Assembly: GCA_030463445.1 (NCBI GenBank)
Contig: JAQGFW010016958.1
Coordinates: 1-25,879, forward strand
Source: Euplotes aediculatus
Taxonomy: Eukaryota > Ciliophora > Spirotrichea > Euplotida > Euplotidae
Direction: 5' to 3'
DNA: 25,879 nt
The notes under the pieces were generated by a model. The model was not told where the DNA came from and made no database searches. It saw only the letters and a list, made by a program, of their open reading frames with translations. Within the stretch, counting starts at the first letter, position 1. Each line of letters opens with the position of its first letter. Below, piece after piece: positions 21,901 through 25,879 of this stretch. The position numbers and the translations under genes were made by a program.

Positions 21901-24900
21901 TCAACAGAATAACTGATTTAAATAATATTGATCAGCTAGGATTTGCGACTCAAGCAATAATGCTGATCACTAGTTTATCCTGCAGACTAAACAATCAAGA
22001 TAAAGATCAGTTGAGCACTATTATTTCAAATTTCTTTATAAAACTACTTGAAGACTTTCAAGTTTATGCAATACCTAATATTTTTGATTTTGTCAAAGGT
22101 GCTACATTTTTAGATCAGAAAGTGATTGAGAACAACAGACAACTTGTTGATAATAAAGTCAATAAAAGAGATGTAGTGCTTGAAACTTATCAGAAGCAAA
22201 TTGTGTTTGCAATATGAAATTTAATAAAGAAGAGTGATTTAAATCAGCTATCTATAAGCAAAGTTCATTGTAATTCAAGTTTCTTAAAGTCTTTAAATCT
22301 TGAATCCCACTTGATTGAGAAATTTATTGTCTTGTTTATTTTAAAATATGTTGACATTCCATTCGACGAAGAGTTTACAGATGAGCTTGTTGATATACTT
22401 TTACTTTTGCAAAACGGACCTGATATTAATCAAATTGATAGTGAATTTGAATGAATAAGTAAAACCATTCAAAATGTTATCGTCTCAATCCATAATTGCG
22501 AAGTCAAACAAAAAATTGAAAATTTGAGCTGCATCACTGATTTAACAGATCAACTCAAAAATTTAAGAAACAGGAATCAGAACAGTCAAGAAAAAAGATG
22601 TACACCAAAGGATGGTGAAAATTTTACTAATCAAGTTGCTGATTCTGAAATTGCATTAATTCTTTGGGAATTTCTATACAAGATTAGATGAAACTCATAC
22701 TTTGAGGAGTTAAGACATTATAAAGAGATCAATTTTATGTTGATAAAAATCTATAAAACATTGGGTTATCTGATGGATAATAACCAAGATATCTGAGTTA
22801 AGCTTTGGCATTTTAGCCAAAAAATGTTTAGTATAAATTGGTGGAATCAAGCTCTGAACAGATGTCATGCCAAATTCTTCATCAGATGAGTTTCAGAACT
22901 AAATGCAAACAAGACAACACAATTTACTATTGATTTATTCTCAAAAGTATGAAAGAACATTGGAGATATTATATTAAATGAGATTTCAAAAGACAATATT
23001 GATGATTCTTTAAAGAACCTTTTTAATTTATTTGAAAAAATTGGAGAAAAATATGGAGATAGAGTAATGTTCAACAATCCAAAAATAAGTAGCATATTTA
23101 ACTTTCTGAGTACACCTGATATTGAATTAGAAATTGATCGATTTTGTAATCATATTACGATTAGCAAATTCAAAGAATTAGGTAAGCATAAAAATAACAA
23201 AGTAAAGATGAAAAATGAGAGCAGGAAAAAGAGGAATCGAAGGAATTTCATAAAGATATAAAAGAAGTAGATGAAATTAAAGCATTAGATTCACAGCAAA
23301 ACAAATTTTCAAATTCTACTAAAATACAAAAACAGTAAGTTTAATTTGCATACCCTTAACTGCGTAATTTTTCAAACAATAAATCTCTGAATTACATAAT
23401 TCAACACATTTAAATTTTAGAAATGATGAATCATTAAAGGATGATAATAAATTTTTTGAAAGAAATTTTGGAGGCCAATTATTCAATAATTACTGATTGG
23501 TTCTAAATGAATGCAAAATAGTTGATATTTTTGAAGAACTTTTAAAATCAATCCCAGAAGAAAATATAAGATTCGACCCAATAGTATCATTCATTTGAAA
23601 CTTCATTCACAAAGCTTTGAAGTATGTGACTGAGAGAGATCAGGATTATCAAAATATTAAACAGTATCAATATTTAATGAGCATACTTTTGTTCATAGTC
23701 AAAAGCAATACTTTAATGTGAAATCAATATATAAAGCTAATGTTTAATTCAGACACCGCAATTGATTTATGGCTCTCAATTATTAACAAAGACTATGATT
23801 TCAATTTTATAAGCAAATACATGAAGTGCATGGTTTATCAAATACTTACAGAGACTTTAAAAGCTGATAAAAATTTAACAAGACAAAAAATAATGTTATG
23901 GACTTATAATATTGATTTAACAGAAAGGCTAATAAACAGAATTACTTTTTCTATACAGTACTTTACAGACTCAATCATAAAAAATAAAAATAGCTTTAAT
24001 CTAAATGATCATGAAACGGACAAACTTTCTGATTATTATGAGATTCACCATTGTATTAAATTCCTAATTATACTTTGTGACAACTGAAAAGAATTCCAGG
24101 ATTACCTAAGAGTTCAGCACAATAGAATAAAGAGCTCAAACATCGTTTCGAGCATAGTCGCATTAATAAGAGTTTGTCTTAGTTTTGTAAAATATAAATT
24201 TGCTTTGAAAATGTGAACTGAGGCATTTAAGGTAGTATATGCTTTGAACAACCAAATGAACAACGACAACAAAGACTTTTTTATGAGCATTAGAACACAT
24301 GAGTTTGTCAAACAAATAATGGAGTTAGGATGGTTTTCAAAAGACAACTACTACTTACTAAATGGAGAAGCAAAAAGCATTCCTGATGCACCTATATTTA
24401 ATAGTAACAAAATGATACTGAAGCTTAAACTAATAGCACTGGAAGTTAGTCATCAAATGATTGACAATCAAAATCGATTTGAATTTTTTAATTCAATTGG
24501 AAAGGAAATATTAGACAAGAATCTGAAAATAGGCTATGCTCAATTGTTGCATCTGAATAATGGCGTTATACACAGTAAATTCTTCGATAAAAGAAATAAG
24601 ACATGAGATAGTTTTAATATCCAGATGCTATTTTCCTGATACTTCCTGAGATCAAAGATTTCAGATAAAGATGAAATCAAGGAGCAAAACATTATTCAGC
24701 TCTTTGATACCCAAAGCATATTTTTTGAAGCTTCAAAAGTAGTTAAAATGAGCTTATTTAACTTATTCAAGAGCAAGCACTCAAATTTTGGAATTAAAGA
24801 TTACAATAGCTATTCAAAAAAGGAAGAATTTGAAACAGATGTGCTGAGTTTTTATGAAAGTTGTAGCTCCCACATTGAGATAGTAGTTCCAAATAATAAA

Positions 24901-25879
24901 TTAGCAGATCCATCAAAACATGACCCATTCTTAAACTTCCAAGTCAACAATTCTGATCAAGTAGGGGAAGAAAATCAGGTAGTAGTTGTGACAAAGTACT
25001 TGACGATACCTCCAAGATTTTTATCGATCACCCAAAAGCAAAAGACAGATTTTTGGACTGCTCTCAAATCCGACGATTCAAAGGTGTTTTGAAAACTCTT
25101 ACAAAAATATGGAATTGAAACTAACAAAGAGCTAAGTATAATGGAAATGGTCCAAAATTCAAAATTCACTCTTCCTGACTGAGTCAAAAGAGCAAATTGG
25201 CTGGAAATGCTCTTAGCATTATTACTCTTTATTATCAATGTGATCATATTCTTTGGCTACAAAGTAAATGGTACAAATGACTCAGTCGAACTTCTGATTT
25301 TTAATTCAAAAGTAGCTACATATGTTATTATCTATGGCATTGGAAGTTTGATATGCTCAGGTTACTTTTACATTATAGTGATCCGCCTCATCATCATTTT
25401 CCGCATAAACTGGGGTGAGTTTAAAGTATCTTATGACAAGAAGAAAAAGGCTTACAAAGCTATACCAAAGTATGTATGGAATAGTCTTGTGAATTTATAC
25501 AAATGGACAATACTGATATTTCAAAGTCAGGATTTGTGGTGTTTAATTCCATGCTTTATATTTGCAATGCTTGGGATGATCATTCACTTTTACTACTTTG
25601 TGTTCTGCATCATCGTTGCAATTATCTACGTTGATAGCTTAATGGAGGTCATTTTAGCTATCTGGGTACCCAAATATAGAATTGCATGGACTTTGCTATT
25701 GACGCTGGGCATTCTGTACATTTACGCGGCACTATCGTTTACCCAGTTCAGAAATGATTACTCTCAAAACATTCCAAACTCTTGTGACTCAGTATATAAC
25801 TGCCTAATCACAATTTCAGACCAGTGGTACAAAAACAACGCCTTAGGAGGATTCCTATCAACGCAAGTTCCAGCGATTG
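6783..25879 (+). CDS. IP3 receptor/ryanodine receptor-type calcium release channel, 3' end outside the window
   Basis: Ten exons are proposed: 6783-6917, 9218-9264, 16059-16534, 17777-18083, 18181-18238, 18264-18479, 20101-20293, 21007-23181, 23208-23334 and 23421-25879. All nine junctions agree in phase and give about 2,064 codons; the family usually has about 2,700 residues. Members form tetrameric channels that release Ca2+ from internal stores. The N-terminal LNYYDTVRI block and SIRLENMIWVTFFKHQ resemble the beta-trefoil/MIR modules. A long helical part follows. FLIILCDN-x-KEFQDYLRVQ (about residue 1458) matches the RIH-associated motif, and SFYESCSSHIEIV the block after it. S1 starts near residue 1837, and the pore-loop pair CDSVYNC is near residue 2032. 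TGA codons occur in frame about 26 times and must be sense. The start ATG 6783 is chosen because the MIR-like match begins 28 residues later. Which family branch it belongs to is not settled, since ciliates have many divergent copies. Confidence 0.92.
6918..9217 (+). other. Channel intron 1, 2.3 kb
   Basis: Begins GTGAGT and ends CATTTAG, phase 0. It is A+T-rich throughout with stops in every frame. I saw no conserved motif, RNA gene or inverted terminal repeat; a minus-strand frame of 61 codons near 8098-8283 is low-complexity and probably chance. Confidence 0.65.
9218..9264 (+). CDS. Channel exon 2: 47-base micro-exon
   Basis: Fifteen codons plus two bases, between CATTTAG and GTAAGT, reading VEGTIPKEYYLFNNI. 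Its phases fit exon 1 (phase 0) and exon 3 (TC plus A makes Ser). VEGTI falls where family members have the GFI turn after the first strand. It stands alone between introns of 2.3 and 6.8 kb. The call rests on the phase match and family resemblance, so transcript evidence would matter here. Confidence 0.65.
10100..14640 (-). pseudogene. Multi-kilobase broken coding relic of unknown family
   Basis: On the minus strand, successive stretches of 35 to 140 codons look protein-like although they are interrupted. Examples are SKNFEPKEPVGNNNSNLFF (near 14.3 kb), FDLIRYLISSLFTNSYSINK (near 14.0 kb), FEENDYSYKDGCSATYLNKK (near 12.8 kb), DNCSYPKDIIEAQIS (near 11.8 kb) and SVDVEKKGFLYVYFCRNNF (near 10.2 kb). 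They share strand and A-rich, Lys/Asn/Ile-heavy codon use, as expected of one old element. It is heavily broken, with well over ten breaks. I do not recognise a transposase triad, a reverse transcriptase motif or a capsid signature, so no family is named. Size and germline-like setting would suit a large ciliate transposon such as the Tec type, but this is a guess. No end repeats were identified. Confidence 0.45.
12670..12686 (+). other. Isolated tRNA T-arm-like / B-box-like sequence
   Basis: TGAGG-TTCGATC-CCTTA forms a five-pair stem (one G-T pair) around a perfect T-loop, and GGTTCGATCCC fits the RNA polymerase III B-box. No acceptor-stem partner, D-arm or anticodon arm is visible upstream, so this is not a working tRNA. 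It may be a remnant of a tRNA or tRNA-derived short element, or chance. Confidence 0.3.
15717..16041 (-). CDS. Possible minus-strand gene fragment with a Cys/His zinc-binding pattern
   Basis: On the minus strand a frame opens at 16041 (EQLARRTVGANDLTEIELSALQ, bases 16035 to 15973). A 47-base GT-AG intron (15972-15926) then joins it in phase to VCFHYCNMEDLNGHKNW and ASQCEGCNGF. This continues to about 15717. The spacing is C-x3-C, then His eight residues later, then C-x2-C, as in small zinc-binding folds. An ATG lies at 15904-15902. The stretch is richer in G+C than its surroundings. One TGA occurs in frame. It overlaps the 3' end of channel intron 2 on the other strand. It may be an intronic gene, a captured fragment, or the start of the broken element to its left. 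No family was recognised. Confidence 0.4.
16059..16534 (+). CDS. Channel exon 3: N-terminal ligand-domain region
   Basis: One base, 158 codons and one base, from TATATAG to a GTAGTT donor. It begins WMKFDGKYSSALNYEIRI and contains GQQSITQPLKLNQPFILYS, then three TGA codons in quick succession at 16258-16299, all read through by the same frame. HVKLLTEYRLFTYFNNKKYY near the end resembles an MIR-type strand pair (V-x-L-H-x-x-x-x-x-Y-L in the family). The codon use is typical for the gene. Basic residues that contact IP3 in animal receptors cannot be assigned by eye. Confidence 0.85.
16535..17776 (+). other. Channel intron 3, 1.2 kb
   Basis: Begins GTAGTT. Phase requires the end at 17776, in CAGGAGAG just after a better-looking TTTCAG at 17771. 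Very A+T-rich; a TATAGC at 17185-17190 is the only hint of a ciliate excision-end-like motif, and it has no clear partner. Nothing else was seen. Confidence 0.65.
17777..18083 (+). CDS. Channel exon 4: MIR-like module
   Basis: AA, 101 full codons and GA, ending before GTAAGT. SIRLENMIWVTFFKHQSKV followed later by KIYFFDIEFD resembles the family pattern in which GGDVVRLFHAEQEKFL is followed by ALWEVEVV. This supports an MIR beta-trefoil of the N-terminal ligand-binding region, facing the cytosol. The reading is free of TAA, TAG and TGA. The start edge is set by phase with exon 3 (G plus AA makes Glu). Confidence 0.87.
18084..18180 (+). other. Channel intron 4, 97 bases
   Basis: GTAAGT to GATGCAG, with a long T-rich central part. 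Phase 2: GA joins A to give Glu. Confidence 0.8.
18181..18238 (+). CDS. Channel exon 5: 58-base exon
   Basis: One base and 19 codons, NPKQYLKI-x-KVDEGKAELK, where x is TGA at 18206-18208. QYLKI-x-KVDEG resembles the end of an MIR strand (Y-L then a W-x-V-E-like block), the one place where Trp would suit TGA. It is flanked by GATGCAG and GTAGGT, and both phases agree with the neighbours. Confidence 0.78.
18239..18263 (+). other. Channel intron 5, 25 bases
   Basis: GTAGGT to GTTCAG, phase 0; the shortest intron seen. Removing it joins KAELK to ACEYNQY and avoids an in-frame TAA. Confidence 0.8.
18264..18479 (+). CDS. Channel exon 6: start of the helical region
   Basis: Seventy-two codons, phase 0 at both ends, from ACEYNQYLSQHYMF to a GTAAGA donor. 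Composition shifts to helix-forming residues (FHNLMRFILSLPEHKMKDI), as expected at the start of the first RIH armadillo-like solenoid that follows the MIR part. One TGA occurs within MMC-x-FHNL. Confidence 0.85.
18892..19035. ncRNA. G+C-rich structured island inside an intron, function unknown
   Basis: About 140 bases stand out from the A+T-rich intron by higher G+C. TGCACT (18914-18919) pairs with AGTGCA (18936-18941). CCTCTT (18952-18957) pairs with AAGAGG (18990-18995). The first pair encloses CTATATATAA, which on either strand looks like a TATA motif. A plus-strand frame of about 45 codons from ATG 18895 (MRATHILHSPAIYKVHYL) ends at TAA near 19030, but its phase and stop exclude it as a channel exon and it shows no known motif. 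A structured RNA, a short non-autonomous mobile element, or a tiny gene are the options; I cannot choose. Confidence 0.35.
19910..19928. repeat. Compact G+C-rich hairpin
   Basis: TCGGAGT and ACTCCGA form a perfect seven-pair stem around the loop CCCAC. It lies about 170 bases before channel exon 7 in a region otherwise poor in G+C. It could act in RNA folding near the acceptor or mark an element end. Confidence 0.55.
20101..20293 (+). CDS. Channel exon 7: helical region
   Basis: Sixty-four codons and one base, from GTTCCAG to GTAAGT. It reads ARFDQKLSNAFDQLSQQYF and later YCGRNSFFKFF and IYFWMNIA. It is helix-rich with no membrane segment and continues the RIH solenoid. The G at its end joins CT of exon 8 to give Ala. 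Confidence 0.87.
20294..21006 (+). other. Channel intron 7, 0.7 kb
   Basis: GTAAGT to TATTTAG. Extremely A+T-rich, without motif or structure that I can see. A plus-strand open stretch at 20308-20514 is hydrophobic and low-complexity, and I do not take it as coding. Confidence 0.8.
21007..23181 (+). CDS. Channel exon 8: large RIH-type helical solenoid
   Basis: Two bases, 724 codons and one base. No TAA or TAG occurs in frame, but eleven TGA codons do, the first at 21201-21203. The product is almost all amphipathic helix (residues about 478 to 1203), for example FHFWEGALCLLRSCYLNT, which resembles the family's RIH repeat pattern in which ALxLLxxxF is followed by xQxLLxxL-like helices. A Lys/Glu-rich insert around 21435-21540 is probably a loop. 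No membrane segment is present. This part forms the cytosolic scaffold that couples the ligand domain to the pore. It ends at a GTAAGC donor. Confidence 0.96.
23182..23207 (+). other. Channel intron 8, 26 bases
   Basis: GTAAGC to GTAAAG, phase 1: G joins AT to give Asp. Without removal the frame hits TAA at once. Confidence 0.85.
23208..23334 (+). CDS. Channel exon 9: charged linker
   Basis: Forty-one codons plus edge bases, beginning (D)EK-TGA-EQEKEESKEF and rich in Glu, Lys, Asp and Gln. It looks disordered and links two helical blocks. It is a possible site for regulation, but no specific motif is visible. It ends with CA before GTAAGT. Confidence 0.9.
23335..23420 (+). other. Channel intron 9, 86 bases
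   Basis: GTAAGT to ATTTTAG, phase 2: CA joins A to give Gln. T-rich before the acceptor. Confidence 0.88.
23421..25879 (+). CDS. Channel exon 10: RIH-associated domain, S1-S5 and pore loop (open at the right edge)
   Basis: One base then about 819 codons to the window edge, with nine TGA and no TAA or TAG in frame. FLIILCDN-TGA-KEFQDYLRVQ (24061-24120) aligns with animal [20 protein letters not shown], the RIH-associated block. SFYESCSSHIEIV (about 24850-24888) aligns with EFYAKHTAQIEIV. Membrane segments follow: S1 WLEMLLALLLFIINVIIFF (from 25198), S2 around 25317-25410, S3/S4 around 25525-25650, S5 LLLTLGILYIYAALSF (about 25690-25745). The pore loop opens with CDSVYNC, matching the conserved CDTLLMC-type pair. 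The filter region reads NNALGGFLST where animals have GGGVGD. S6 and the cytosolic tail lie beyond the window. Confidence 0.97.

Noticed and set aside
22865-23095. A minus-strand open frame of 76 codons
   Set aside because: It is the antisense of the firmly coded channel exon 8.
24114-24347. A minus-strand open frame of 77 codons
   Set aside because: It is antisense to channel exon 10 and has no motif of its own.
24975-25247. A minus-strand open frame of 90 codons
   Set aside because: It is antisense to the pre-S1 and S1 region of the channel.
1-25879. CRISPR array, bacterial operon or ribosomal RNA content
   Set aside because: No spaced direct repeats, no ribosome binding sites or clustered co-directional genes, and no rRNA-like conserved blocks; introns show a eukaryotic origin.

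Overview
The window looks like germline-type DNA of a ciliate-like protist. It is very A+T-rich and single-celled in character. Its genes have GT-AG introns that are either tiny (25 to 97 bases) or very long (0.7 to 6.8 kb). TAA and TAG behave as stops, while TGA is read as an amino acid throughout the main gene: about 26 in-frame TGA codons in about 2,060, with no in-frame TAA or TAG inside exons. Codon counts (TGA about 26, TGG about 26, TGT plus TGC about 26) and a conserved transposase position suggest TGA = Cys, the Euplotes-type code. TGA = Trp is not excluded.

The dominant feature is one plus-strand gene covering roughly 6.8 to 25.9 kb and running off the right edge. Ten exons with matching splice phases encode an inositol 1,4,5-trisphosphate receptor/ryanodine receptor-type calcium release channel. 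An N-terminal beta-trefoil/MIR-like part lies in small scattered exons. A long helical RIH-type solenoid lies in the exons after 20.1 kb. The last exon carries a RIH-associated motif, transmembrane segments S1 to S5, and the start of the pore loop with its cysteine pair.

Left of this gene, at 2.9 to 4.4 kb, are an acidic open frame with two tiny introns and a broken Tc1/mariner-type transposase relic. Positions 1-66 and 2637-2873 hold minus-strand open frames that could be exons of another gene split by a long intron. The stretch 5.3 to 6.15 kb has short coding-like islands that I cannot assign.

The long introns are not empty. The 6.8 kb second intron is filled with broken minus-strand coding sequence of unknown family, and its right end has a minus-strand open frame with a Cys/His zinc-binding-like pattern. 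The 1.6 kb intron before exon 7 contains an unusually G+C-rich island of about 140 bases with two inverted repeats, and further on a compact G+C-rich hairpin. These non-coding elements are the best candidates for something undescribed. The channel assignment is firm; the exact exon edges at the 5' end and the amino acid for TGA are inferred.
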